Part shown: piece after piece, positions 25,201 to 36,259 of the stretch
Layout of the letters: the number at the start of each line of letters is the position of its first letter
How positions within the stretch are numbered: the stretch's first letter is position 1
NCBI GenBank assembly: GCA_950097015.1
Contig: CATNEN010000007.1
Span: 2,418,001 to 2,482,000 of the forward strand
Direction of reading: 5' to 3'
DNA from: Macrostomum hystrix
Lineage: Eukaryota; Platyhelminthes; Macrostomidae
DNA length: 64,000 bases
Translations under genes and position numbers: made by a program
Notes under the pieces: generated by a model
The model's database searches: none
What the model was told of the DNA's origin: nothing
Seen by the model: only the letters and a program-made list of their open reading frames with translations

Positions 25201-25712
25201 TGGTCACAGTCTAATACAGGTGAATGGTGAGCTGGTCAGTCTAATACAGGTGAATGGTGAGCTGGTCAGTCTAATACAGGTGAATGGTGTGCTGGTCAGT
25301 CTAATACAGGTGAATGGTGTGCTGGTCAGTCTAATACAGGTGAATGGTGAGCTGGTCAGTCTAATACAGGTGAATGGTGTGCTGGTCACAGTCTAATACA
25401 GGTGAATGGTGAGCTGGTCACAGTCTAATACAGGTGAATGGTGTGCTGGTCAGTCTAATACAGGTGAATGGTGAGCTGGTCAGTCTAATACAGGTGAATG
25501 GTGAGCTGGTCAGTCTAATACAGGTGAATCGTGTTCTGGTCACAGTCTAATACAGGTGAATGGTGAGCTGGTCAGTCTAATACAGGTGAATGGTGTGCTG
25601 GTCAGTCTAATACAGGTGAATGGTGTGCTGGTCAGTCTAATACAGGTGAATCGTGTTCTGGTCACAGTCTAATACAGGTGAATGGTGAGCTGGTCACAGT
25701 CTAATGCAGGTG
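16233..25712. repeat. Giant 30/32-bp minisatellite upstream of APEH
   Basis: About 300 head-to-tail units. The core is TCTAATACAGGTGAATGGTG + TGCTGGTCAG (30 bp). A 32-bp form ends GGTCACAG, and variants have CGTGTTC or GGTGAGC in the centre. The first ten units (to about 16,570) are a distinct 32-bp form, TCCAATTAAGGTCAATGG.... Units form higher-order repeats, for example a 184-bp period around 18,676-19,431 and 180/362-bp periods around 24,480-25,380. The array starts about 100 bp from the APEH start codon. Frames reading VNGVLVSLIQ or TSTPFTCIRL are by-products of the unit. Confidence 0.97.
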
Positions 25713-26280
25713 AATAAATAAAAAGTGACCAAATATCTGGTGACAATATAGGCTGGTGACTATCGTGGTAGCCTTAAAACGGTAGCTGCAAATAAACGCT
25801 TGAAAAGTCAAGAAAACTGCATTGATAAAAACGCGGACTTTCAGTCGTTGTTGAAATATCAACCTATTGTAATTCAACTAACAGACTTACGGTTTATTAA
25901 TCAATTAGTCAATCAATTGGTTTTTAACAAATCGACACATCACAATAGTTTATCTAATATTTCACTATTCATTGAAAGCACATCGAAAATTTGAGATTAA
26001 ACATTTTTATAAAGTAACCTAAAAGTGCAAACAAAAGTACTTATATAGATCTAGAGCTGTTAATTGATTAGAGATAATTAATTAACTTATAGCATTTAAA
26101 ATTTACATTAAAATTTCATATTAAACAAAAAAAAATTCTTCATTGTAATATTTAAACACCAGTTTCAAAATTGGGTTGGGAAATGCCCAAAAAACATTGG
26201 ATACCGTTTAAATAATAATATAGCAAATAAAATACAAATTATTAGGCTGAAATCAAAAAATATTTTACAGTAAAAAGACC
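25713..26280. other. AT-rich unassigned sequence
   Basis: AT-rich DNA after the large array. One frame of about 64 codons (25,800-25,994, +) is compositionally biased and shows no domain. I see no supported feature. Confidence 0.35.
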
Positions 26281-26287
26281 ATACTTT

Positions 26288-26830
26288 TTACCCCTGGAGT
26301 AATACAACGGGGATATTTTGAATACCCACTGCAGACTTCACGATCCCGCCTGGACTTTGGTCCGGTTCTTTCGTCCGCTCACTTATCCGATAGTTCGTCC
26401 GGTTGATAATGTATTTTTTCCATAAGGAAAAATCGGACGAAGCGGACGAAAAGTTCACCTCACGTGACGTTCGTCCGCTCGTTAGTCCGGTGTTTGATCC
26501 GTTTATCTGCCGATGCTTCGTCCGTTTCACTTTAGCACTGACTAAACAAATCGGACCAGCAGGCGGATTAAAAGCGGGTGAAATGCGGACCAAATCGCTT
26601 CATTTGGAGCTATCGATAGCTCCCAAACCGAATTACCGATTCTCGTGAAAGCCCACAATATACGCACGTAGATCTAAATTTTACGCCCTTCACAATGAAC
26701 TTTCAAAGCGTCGGACGACAGCATCGTCGAGATATTCAGCGATGGTTGTCGAAGACCCTGTTGACGAGGACAACTAACATTGCTCTGTATTTAAGCCTCT
26801 ATGGTGAATCCATGTTGGTTTGAAAGATAA
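26288..26830 (+). mobile_element. Dispersed inverted-repeat family copy with an internal insertion
   Basis: Its parts match the copy at 59,208-59,750: CCCCTGG...GAATACCCACTGC at the left, then AGCTCCCAAACC and GATATTCAGCGAT, ending near GGTGAATCC. Relative to that copy it carries about 274 extra bases (26,344-26,617). Both flanks of the insert read CGAT where the other copy has a single CGAC. The right inverted repeat is missing, so the copy is truncated. Confidence 0.6.
26344..26617. mobile_element. 274-bp insertion rich in CGGACGAA / TTCGTCCG motifs
   Basis: Sequence present here and absent from the related repeat at 59.2 kb. It is flanked by CGAT on both sides. It contains inverted TTTGGTCCG...CGGACCAAA near its ends and several internal CGGACGAA or TTCGTCCG copies in both orientations. 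It is probably a small non-autonomous transposon; the exact ends are uncertain. Confidence 0.5.
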
Positions 26831-26910
26831 ACTAATTAGCAATATAATTAATACAATATAATCAATACAGTTTTAGTCCACTAAAATATCCGACATTATA
26901 ACAACAATTG

Positions 26911-27283
26911 CAGGACGGCTGCGGGCAATGGCACATCATTTGGTGACATCGCACATTTGGCCGCAGCCAGCGAGGAGGCAATTCTGACTATTTCGCTGAC
27001 TACTGAGCACACACAAACATACACACACACACACACACACACAGATGCCGTACACAGGCACACGCTCATGCAGGTGTGAACATCTGCCCTGACTTTCTCA
27101 TTGCCAGGCAGTGTACACTCTCACTGTGCCTTGGAGGTTGGCCCTCAAGGGCGTAATTTGCACGACAAGCCAGCAAGCTTTTTCTCCGCGGCTGCGCCCC
27201 AAATGAATGTGGCCTCGCCGCGGAATCGAGCTCAGGGACCTTGGTGCGAGAGGCAAACGCGTTAACCGCTCTGCCACCGATAC
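26911..27283 (-). mobile_element. tRNA-derived SINE, family A, copy 3
   Basis: The most complete family A copy. On the minus strand it starts GGTATCGGTGGCAGAGCGG with A box TGGCAGAGCGG and B-box-like GAGCTCGATTCC, followed by the shared body. A (CA)n run at 27,016-27,042 sits inside the body, where the other copies have shorter CA stretches. Confidence 0.88.
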
Positions 27284-27753
27284 CTTAATATCCGACAACA
27301 AGAAGGCTAAGTAAAAGTTTAAAAGTCGTTTAAAATTTACGTAAAATAGCTAACAAATTCAAATACAACTAGGGCTGTTAGTGAACTGAAGATGATTGGC
27401 TAACTAAATGGATTAATAATTGACACATTTTCAATTTTTGGCTTGGACGTTGTCAAGTAATAACGAGAAAGACGAGGAGGAGTCTTTAAAATAATAAATA
27501 TCTTGCACAATATAATAAACTTACACAATTCATTAGGACCAAAAACTAGAATATGAAGTGTGTACAAACAGCAAAAAAGAAACAAAACAGAATCTCAATT
27601 ATTATCTACGAAAAATAATGAAAGAGTCAAGAATAGCCATATCTTTTCAGAAAAATAACTAGAAAAAATGCTTTTCATGAGCAACGCAGAGAATGAGTAA
27701 ACCTGACAAAAATAGATAAGAACTTTATGCGAATCGCTAGTGATAAAAAAAAT
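27284..27753. other. AT-rich unassigned sequence
   Basis: AT-rich DNA between the SINE and the first proline-rich frame, which ends at 27,754 reading leftward. It may include that frame's 3' untranslated region; no other feature seen. Confidence 0.35.
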
Positions 27754-28759
27754 TCAATGGCGTCTCTGGCAGCAGTTAGTTGGGCCCGGCTGCTTCAATT
27801 GGTTAGCAAATCTCGTTCTATAAGAACGGCGAGCAGCATTATGATTGGCTGCCTTCGACAGGGGCGCAGACGTGCGCCTAAGCAACCAATTTGGCACAGC
27901 TCCAGGCAGCTGATTGGCTCCAGGCGGCTGAATGGCTCCAGGCGGCTGAATGGCCCCAGGCGGCTGAATGGCCCCAGGCGGCTGAATGGCTCCAGGCGGC
28001 TGAATGGCTCCAGGCAGCTGAATGGCCCCAGGCGGCTGAATGGCCCCAGGCAGCTGAATGGCTCCAGGCAGCTGAATGGCCCCAGGCGGCTGAATGGCCC
28101 CAGGCAGCTGAATGGCTCCAGGCAGCTGAATGGCTCCAGGCAGCTGAATGGCTCCAGGCGGCTGATTGGCTCCAGGCAGCTGATTAGCTCCAGGCAGCTG
28201 AATGGCTCCAGGCAGCTGAATGGCTCCAGGCGGCTGATTGGCTCCAGGCAGCTGATTAGCTCCAGGCAGCTGAATGGCCCCAGGCAGCTGAATGGCCCCA
28301 GGCGGCTGAATGGCTCCAGGCGGCTGAATGGCTCCAGGCGGCTGAATGGCTCCAGGCGGCTGATTAGCTCCAGGCAGCTGAATGGCTCCAGGCGGCTGAA
28401 TGGCTCCAGGCGGCTGAATGGCTCCAGGCAGCTGAATGGCTCCAGGCGGCTGAATGGCTCCAGGCGGCTGAATGGCTCCAGGCGGCTGAATGGCTCCAGG
28501 CAGCTCTATGGCCACGGGCAGCTGCAGTAGAGCTTCAACGGGCTGCAGTATCTCAAACGTAGAGAGCTCGGCTGGTGAAGCATCGTCAGGCTGGAACGCC
28601 CGCGATAGAATCGGATCAGCAAAGTCTGCTGCCTCCACTGGCAGGTGAAGGAGCAGATTATCGATCAATCCTAGTGCAGCCTCAAGCGGCAAGATGGGTT
28701 GTCCAGCGAGTTCCAGTAGAATCGGCTGACCAAGTGGACTTGGCTGCTGCTGATGATAA
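27754..28759 (-). CDS. Proline-rich repeat protein 1 (PPGAIQ hexapeptide), exon or gene fragment
   Basis: Open frame of about 335 codons. From a possible acceptor (ACAG before 28,759) it reads a non-repetitive leader with QPILLEL near its start, then about 34 hexapeptide repeats of the type PPGAIQ / LPGAIQ / LPGANQ encoded by an 18-bp minisatellite (27,893-28,505), then a basic 45-residue C-terminus with many Arg and Lys. The leader resembles that of the frame at 31,190-32,241 in protein and DNA (CTACTGGAACT block), which supports real coding or a duplicated pseudogene. No in-frame ATG precedes the leader before a TGA, so an upstream exon or a broken start must be assumed. No known domain; function unknown. 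Confidence 0.45.
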
Positions 28760-28914
28760 CTGTTTCAAGCCATTGACTTAAGCAGCTAGCGAGCCATAAA
28801 TAGTGTTCTACAAGCATGCAATGTTAGTCCAGTTTGTATTATTTGTAAAAAATTTACTCATGGCTTTAAATTTTGCTAATATGTTAATAACTTTATACAT
28901 AAAATCTTGTGGGA

Positions 28915-29335
28915 GGTAGATGTGGCGACAGCCCAAACCGAAACACACCTGTGTGGGGTTTATGCTGTGACAGCCCACACCGAAACACACCTGTGTGGGG
29001 TTGATGCTGTGACAGCCCATACAGAAACACACCTATGTGGGTTTTGATGCTGTGACAGCCCATACAGAAACACACCTGTGTGGGGTTGATGTAGTGACAG
29101 CCCACACTGAAACACACCTGTGTGGGGTTGATGCTGTGACAGCCCAAACCGAAACACACCTGTGTGGGGTTTATGCTGTGACAGCCCACACCGAAACACA
29201 CCTGTGTGGGGTTGATGCTGTGACAGCCCACACCGAAACACACCTATGTGGGTTTTGATGCTGTGACAGCCCATACAGAAACACACCTGTGTGGGGTTGA
29301 TGTAGTGACATCCCACACCAAAATACACGGCGAAA
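28915..29335. repeat. 42-bp minisatellite
   Basis: About ten copies of a unit containing GTGTGGGGTTGATGCTGTGA and CAGCCCACACCGAAACACACCT. Variant order repeats about every 212 bp (the CCCAAACCG variant at about 28,931 and 29,143), showing duplication in five-unit blocks. Confidence 0.93.
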
Positions 29336-29625
29336 TATAGAATTTATATCCTAACACAATGTAATGTATATAATCCTATACAGTGCAATATATTCAGATG
29401 TTTTTATGAATGAAAACGGAACACATACGCTTGAACAATGGATATGTTGAAAATTAAGCTACGCAAATTAAGGCTAAGCATTTATTCCGTTTTATTTTTG
29501 ATTATAACAAGAAACGAGTTGAAAAGCAGTCATAAATCATCGTTCGTAATCAGCTCTGTGCAAAACGAACATGGCGCATAATTTGATGAATTCACCGTTT
29601 AAAAAAGTCAGTCCTGAGGCCTTTA
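29336..29625. other. Unassigned spacer between arrays
   Basis: Short AT-rich spacer with no recognised feature. Confidence 0.35.
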
Positions 29626-30690
29626 CCCTCAGGTGCAACATTCCAAAAATACAATCTTCAGGTGAGAGATTCCAAAAATACAATCTCCAGGTGGGACATT
29701 CCAATAATACAATCTTCAGGTGAGACATTCCAATAATACAATCTTCAGGTGAGACATTCCAATAATACAATCTTCAGGTGGGACATTCGAAAAATACAAT
29801 CTTCAGGTGAGACATTCCAATAATACAATCTTTAGGTGGGACATTCCAAAAATACAATCTCCAGGTGGGACATTTCAATAATACAATCTTCAGGTGAGAC
29901 ATTCCAATAATACAATCTTCAGGTGGGACATTCGAAAAATACAATCTTCAGGTGAGACATTCCAATAATACAATCTTCAGGTGGGACATTCCAAAAATAC
30001 AATCTTCAGGTGAGACATTCCAATAATACAATCTTCAGGTGGGACATTCCAAAAATACAATCTTCAGGTGGGACATTCCAATAATACAATCTTCAGGTGG
30101 GACATTCCAATAATACAATCTTCAGGTGGGACATTCCAATAATACAATCTTCAGGTGCGACATTCCAAAAATACAATCTTCAGGTGGGACATTCCAAAAA
30201 TACAATCTTCAGGTGGGACATTCCAAAAATACAATCTTCAGGTGAGACATTCGAAAAATACAATCTTCAGGTGGGACATTCCAATAATACAATCTTCAGG
30301 TGGGACATTCCAATAATACAATCTTCAGGTGGGACATTCCAATAATACAATCTTCAGGTGCGACATTCCAAAAATACAATCTTCAGGTGGGACATTCCAA
30401 AAATACAATCTTCAGGTGGGACATTCGAAAAATACAATCTTCAGGTGAGACATTCGAAAAATACAATCTTCAGGTGGGACATTCCAAAAATACAATCTTC
30501 AGGTGGGACATTCCAAAAATACAATCTTCAGGTGAGACATTCGAAAAATACAATCTTCAGGTGGGACATTCCAATAATACAATCTTCAGGTGGGACATTC
30601 CAATAATACAATCTTCAGGTGGGACATTCGAAAAATACAATCTTCAGGTGGGACATTCCAAAATAAACAATCTTCATCAGGTGTAACATT
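29626..30690. repeat. 29-bp minisatellite
   Basis: About 36 copies of a unit with AATACAATCTTCAGGTG and GGACATTCCAAT, with A/G and C/G point variants in recurrent order. It degenerates at the right edge (TCATCAGGTGTAACATTCC). Confidence 0.95.
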
Positions 30691-31189
30691 CCAAAAATAC
30701 TGTCTTCATTAAGAGTGGGGCATTTTAACAAAACTATAGCTTCTTGTAGAATAAAAAACACAGATATAATATAAAGAACTAATTTATGTTCTGTAAAAAG
30801 GCACAATCCGCACACAGGAAAAAACTTTTATTAATGAAAAAACTAGGAATGTCATTGGAGCTTCTCATGGATGACTCTGAACATAAATTTTTTATTTTTG
30901 ATAAGCAAACAGCAATCGTGCATTAGCTTAGAAAAAAACTGCACCTCAATTTTGGGATACCGGAAGTCGTTAGCAAAAAGGCAAAATACAAGGTTGTGTA
31001 GTGTAGTGTACACCAACAGAAAAACTGATGCTCCTACAGCAGTACACACACAAAACTTTAATTTAAAAAGTCGATAGTAAAATAACAAGCCAAAGAAGCA
31101 TTAAAATAGTTAGTTTAAAATCACTAGAATTGCTACCACCAGTAAATGTGTGGTTTCGAAGACTAGAAACTGTGCAGGAATGACTCTGA
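30691..31189. other. Unassigned AT-rich sequence
   Basis: AT-rich stretch between the 29-bp array and the second proline-rich frame. It may hold that frame's 3' untranslated region. No exon supported. Confidence 0.35.
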
Positions 31190-32241
31190 TCAGCCTTGTA
31201 GCCCAGGCCGTTGCAGAACACGCCGAAACTGCCTACCGTGACCAGCGGGTTTGAAACTAGGCCGCCAAATTCGCTTAGGCAAGGCGGCTTTGTGGCCTCC
31301 GTTTGGTAGTGGATTGAAGGCAGCAGAATGACAGCGAATCACATGCTGCCAGAGCCAATCGGATGCGTCCTCATTGGCCGGCTGAATTAGCTGATGATTA
31401 CCACCAATGCCGTGACGCCGCATCTCTTCAGACTGCTGTAGGCTAGATACGGCGCAGCCTGTGGAAATGCTGCCAGACTCCTGTGTGCATACAGTGTAGG
31501 CGCTGTCGCTTGGCACAGCTTCGGCCAGCTCCAAAGCCTCATGTACGGCGAATTCAGGTGATCGCATAATCTCAGGCTCGGGTGGTGGCACAGCTGCAGG
31601 CTCGGGTGGTGGCACAGCTGCAGGCCCGGGTGGTGGCACAGCTGCAGGCCCGGGTGGTGGCACAGCTGCAGGCCCGGGTGGTGGCACAGCTGCAGGCCCG
31701 GGTGGTGGCACAGCTGCAGGCTCGGGTGGTGGCACAGCTGCAGGCTCGGGTGGTGGCACAGCTGCAGGCTCGGGTGGTGGCACAGCTGCAGGCCCGGGTG
31801 GTGGCACAGCTGCAGGCTCGGGTGGTGGCACAGCTGCAGGCCCGGGTGGTGGCACAGCTGCAGGCTCGGGTGGTGGCACAGCTGCAGGCTCGGGTGGTGG
31901 CACAGCTGCAGGCCCGGGTGGTGGCACAGCTGCAGGCTCGGGTGGTGGCACAGCTGCAGGCTCGGGTGGTGGCACAGCTGCAGGCCCGGGTGGTGGCACA
32001 GCTGCAGGCTCGGGTGGTGGCACAGCTGCAGGCTCGGGTGGTGGCACAGCTGCAGGCCCGGGTGGCTCCAGGATCACAGGTGAATTTGTAACAAAAGGCG
32101 AATCACAGACTTCACAAGACTGTTGACAAATAATTTCAATAATTGGGCTGAATGTAACGATAGCGCTAAAATCATGATCATGCAGTTCCAGTAGAACTGG
32201 CAGATCATACTCATGAGGCTGTGTGAGGTTTTGACCCATGC
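31190..32241 (-). CDS. Proline-rich repeat protein 2 (PPPEPAAV octapeptide), 349 aa
   Basis: A good acceptor (TTTCAG before 32,241) precedes GC-ATG, giving a 349-residue frame from Met at 32,239. Residues 1-56 are non-repetitive and acidic/hydrophobic, with LPVLLEL and several Cys. Residues about 57-225 are 21 octapeptides PPPEPAAV / PPPGPAAV encoded by a 24-bp minisatellite (31,566-32,067). The last 120 residues are non-repetitive with two Trp (DWLWQHV, RIWRPSF) and a basic end. The leader and basic tail resemble the frame at 27,754-28,759, so the two look like tandem duplicates with different repeats. No signal peptide is obvious and no family is recognised. Coding status is plausible, not proven. 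Confidence 0.55.
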
Positions 32242-32404
32242 CTGAAATTTTTAATGACCTGATGTACTCGAAAATACAATAAAAATGAAGTCATTTAGAT
32301 ATTGTAAACTAGCAAGTTTTGCCCCCCTTCGGGGAGCAGAAATACTTTTAATTCGTCTATAATATACTTTTTAGCAGCTGAATTTACAGCTTTTTAATTC
32401 TACA

Positions 32405-34012
32405 TTGATCCCCCAGTTGACAATGATCCCCCAGTTGACAATGATCCCCCAGTTGACAACGATCACCCAGTTGACAATGATCCCCCATTTGACAATGATC
32501 CCCCAGTTGACAATGATCCCACAGTTGACAATGATCCCCCAGTTCACAATGATCACCCAGTTGATGATGATCCCCCAGTTGATGATGATCCCCCAGTTGA
32601 AAATGATCCCCCAGTTGACAATGATCCCCCAGTTGACAATGATCCCCCAGTTGACAATGATCCCCCAGTTAACAAAGATCCCCCAGTTGACAATGATCCC
32701 CCAGTTGACAATGATCCCCCAGTTGACAATGATCCCCCAGTTGATGATGATCCCCCAATTGAAAATGATCCCCCAGTTGACAATGATCCCCCAGTTGAGA
32801 ATGATCCCCCAGTTGACAATGATCCCCCAGTTGATGAAGTCTCCCCATTGATGATGATCCCTAGTTAACAATGTTCCTCCAGTTGACAATGTTCCCCCAG
32901 TTGACAATGATCCCCCAGTTGACAATGATCCCCCAGTTGACAATGATCCCGCCGGTTGACAATGATCCCACAGTTGACAACGATCCCCCAGTTGACAATG
33001 ATCCCCCAGTTGACAATGATCCCACAGTGGACAATGATCCCCCAGTTGACAAAGATCCCCCAGTTCCCAATGATCACCCAGTTGATGATGATCCCCCAGT
33101 TGATGATGATCCCCCAGTTGAAAATGATCTCCCAGTTGACAATGATCCCCCAGTTGACAAAGATCCCCCAGTTCACAATTATCACCCAGTTGATGATGAT
33201 CCCCCAGTTGACAATGATCCCCCAGTTGACAATGATCCCCCAGTTGACAATGATCCCCCAGTTAACAAAGATCCCCCAGTTCACAATGATCCCCCAGTTG
33301 ATGAAGTCTCCCCATTGATGATGATCCCCAGTTAACAATGTTCCTCCAGTTGACAATGTTCCCCCAGTTGACAACGATCCCCCAGTTGATGATGATCACC
33401 CAGTTGACAATGATCCCCCAGTTGACAATGATCCCCCAGTTGACAATGATCCCCCAGTTGACAATGATCCCCCATTTGACAATGATCACCCAGTTGACAA
33501 TGATCCCCCAGTTGACAATGATCCCCCAGTTGACAATGATCCCCCAGTTGACAATGATCCCGCCGGTTGACAATGATCCCACAGTTGACAATGAACCCCC
33601 AGTTGACAATGATCCCCCAGTTGATGATGATCCCCCAGTTGACAATGATCCCCCAGTTGACAATGATCCCCCAGTTGACAATGAACCCCCAGTTGACAAC
33701 GATCCCCCAGTTGACAATGATCCCCCAGTTGACAATGATCCCACAGTATACAATGATCCCCCAGTTGACAAAGATCCCCCAGTTCACAATGATCCCCCAT
33801 TTGACAATGATCCCCCAGTTGACAATGATCCCCCAGTTGACAATGATCCCCCAGTTGACAATGATCCCCCAGTTGACAATGATCCCCCAGTTGACAATGA
33901 TCCCCCAGTTGACAATGATCCCCCAGTCGACAATTATCCCCCAGTTTACCATGATCCCCCAGTTCACCATGATCCCCATTTTGATGATGACTCCCCAGTT
34001 GACGTTGATTTT
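32405..34012. repeat. 18-bp minisatellite with a 468-bp higher-order unit
   Basis: About 89 copies of GATCCCCCAGTTGACAAT and close variants. A marker block (GATGAAGTCTCCCCATTGATG then GTTCCTCCAGTT) recurs at about 32,829 and 33,297, a 468-bp (26-unit) spacing. All three frames on each strand stay open for long distances (PPVDND, STGGSL, IVNWGI); these are by-products. Confidence 0.95.
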
Positions 34013-35040
34013 TCAAACGCTGGGTTAGCCAAGATTCAAACTCAGGTTTCGCCATGTTTTAAACCCTGGTGGGCTATGATTCAAACTCTCGTTTTGCCAT
34101 GATTCAAACTCTGGTTTAGCCAAGATTCAAACTCTGGTTGGCTATGATTCAAACTCTGGTTTAGCCATGATTCAAACGCTGGGTTAGCCATGATTGAAAC
34201 TCGGTTTTTGCCATGATTCAAACTCTGGTTTAGCCAAGATTCAAACTCTGGTTGGCTATGATTCAAACTCTGGTTTAGCCATGATTCAGACTCTGGTTTA
34301 GCCATGATTCAGACTCTGGTTTAGCCATGATTCAAACTCTGGTGTAGCCATTATTCAAACTCTGGTTTAGCCATGATTCAAACTCTAGTTTAGCCATGCT
34401 GATGATGATGGTTTAGCCATGATTCAAACTCTGGTTTAGCCATGATTTAGTCTCTGGTTTAGCCATGATTCAAACTCTAGTTTAGCCATGCTGATGATGA
34501 TGGTTTAGCCATGATTCAAACGCTGGTTCAGCCATGATTTAGTCTCTGGTTTAGCCATGATTCAAACTCTGGTTTAGCCATGATTCAGACGCTGGTTTAG
34601 CCATGATTCAAACTCTGGTTTAGCCATGATTCAGACGCTGGTTTAGCCATGATTGAAACTCTGGTTTAGCCATGATTCAGACTCTGGTTTAGCCATGATT
34701 CAGACGCTGGTTTAGCCATGATTCGGACGCTGGTTTAGCCATGATTGAAACTCTGGTTTTGCCATGATTCAGACTCTGGTTTAGCCATGATTCACACTCT
34801 GGTTTAGCCATGGTTCAAACTCTGGTTTAGCCATGATTCAGACTCTAGTTTAGCCATGATTCAGACTCTGGTTTAGCCATGATTCAGACTCTAGTTTAGC
34901 CATGATTCAGACTCTGGTTTAGCCATGATTCAGACTCTATTTTAGCCATGATTCAGACTCTAGTTTAGCCACGATTCAGACTCTAGTTTAGCCATGATTC
35001 AAACTCTATTTTTGCAATGATTCAAACTCAGGTGTGCTAT
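34013..35040. repeat. 23-bp minisatellite
   Basis: About 44 copies of TTTAGCCATGATTCAAACTCTGG with AAAC/AGAC, CTC/CGC and CTGG/CTAG variants. Two units carry the insert CTGATGATGATGG (34,399 and 34,489), about 90 bp apart. It directly abuts the 18-bp array. Confidence 0.95.
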
Positions 35041-35129
35041 GATTTATGATATTTTATTTACGAAATGAAAAAAATAAATTAAAATAGTCTTCAATCACTA
35101 CTGGCTGAAAATTAGTCTAAAATGATTTG

Positions 35130-35215
35130 ACGCAGTGCAGAATCGAACCCTAGCCTAGCCTATAACCTATTCCTAGTGCCTACACATCGGCTATTCCGAC
35201 TGTTGGTTAGTGGGT
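35130..35215 (-). mobile_element. Possible degraded tRNA-like SINE remnant
   Basis: On the minus strand the sequence reads CTAGGGTTCGATTCTGCACT, a good B box, preceded by possible A-box material (GTTAGTGGG lies on the plus strand only). Short and diverged, so weakly supported. Confidence 0.3.
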
Positions 35216-35499
35216 GCAAAAATCAGCCTTATAAAATGAATTCTCAAAGTTCTGGCTTTGTACAATGAAGTGAGAAAATAGAGTACACTCAGTCTCGCGG
35301 TTGGTTGTGTACATTTATTTCCAATTTGTCTAATTCAATTATAATTCAATTCTATGCAATTCTATGCAACGATGCAATTCTAATTCAGTGGCAGTGAGTG
35401 AAATTCTCAATAGTCTAAGATGGTTTGACCTTTGAAAAAATCATGTTTTTCGAATATTTAATCCTCTTAGCAATAAAGTTCAGCTTAATAAAAATACGT

Positions 35500-35640
35500 G
35501 TAAAATTGTCCCCATATTTGGCATCTTTTGGTGATGGTGAAGAAATGGTGAAAATCGGTTGAGCCGTTCGGGAGAAAATCAATTACAAGCAAGCAACCAA
35601 CCAACCAACCAACCATTTCATTTTTAGTATAGTGGATGGC
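35500..35640 (+). mobile_element. 3' end of an RTE-type non-LTR element or RTE-tailed SINE
   Basis: Contains GAAAATCGGTTGAGCCGTTC followed by GGGAG, then an (ACCA)n run and TTTCATTTTTAGTATAG. This is the conserved tail signature I know from RTE-clade retrotransposons in many animals. No upstream reverse transcriptase is present, so it is a 5'-truncated copy. Confidence 0.6.
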
Positions 35641-35970
35641 ATTTAAATCTAATGCTAAGCCTCGCAAATTTGCAAAAATAAATAAATAAATTGTGAGATT
35701 GTAGAAATGGATTTCCAAAATGAAATCGAAATTTTATAATTCTATAGACCAATAGCTCTTTAATTTATTTTAAGTACTTTACAGTAAAACAGATACTAAG
35801 GGTCTTGACTGTGACTCTAAGTGAGTTGTTTAGTAGCATGTCTTTATGACCATTGATGATTTAAGTGAAAAATTATGGATATGTTGTTTTGAAGAGTTAT
35901 ACCCAAAGTATTATAATTTTTTCATTGAGAACAGAAAAAATTCTTGCCACAGTTTTTGCTGTTTTAGTAC

Positions 35971-36251
35971 CATACATGCGCAACACCTGGCCGACCCAGC
36001 CAAACCGGCCGGGTGAAATGAGGGCCAAGCAAGGTAAGTTGCAAAAACCAATAGACCAAGCGCAAAAAAATCAAAGGGGGGACCAAGGGACAAAAAAGGA
36101 AGGCGTGAAGAAAAGGAAAAAGGGAAGAGAAAAAGAGAGCAAATGAGAGCAAACTAAGTCGTAAATAGAGCAATGAAATAAACTAAGTCGCAAATGAGAG
36201 CAAAAACTAAGTCGCACGGCTGGCTAAGGTTTGGGAGGTTGCGCATGTATG
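35971..36251. mobile_element. 281-bp hAT-type MITE with 8-bp target duplication
   Basis: The ends are inverted repeats CATACATGCGCAAC / GTTGCGCATGTATG. The flanks are perfect 8-bp direct repeats TTTAGTAC (35,963-35,970 and 36,252-36,259). An 8-bp duplication with CA-starting inverted repeats fits the hAT superfamily. The interior is purine-rich and includes three AACTAAGTCG repeats. It has no transposase, so it is non-autonomous. Confidence 0.85.
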
Positions 36252-36259
36252 TTTAGTAC

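Noticed and set aside
16233-25712. Dozens of frames encoding VNGVLVSLIQ or TSTPFTCIRL decapeptides, and a possible CRISPR array
   Set aside because: Regular 30-bp units keep frames open, but 32-bp units break them at random and both strands are open. There are no unique spacers between repeats, so it is not CRISPR.
32371-34102. Long frames of PPVDND, STGGSL and IVNWGI repeats
   Set aside because: By-products of an 18-bp array open in nearly all frames on both strands.
35865-36146. 93-codon plus-strand frame ending in a Lys-rich tail
   Set aside because: It runs into the hAT-type MITE, is compositionally biased and has no domain.
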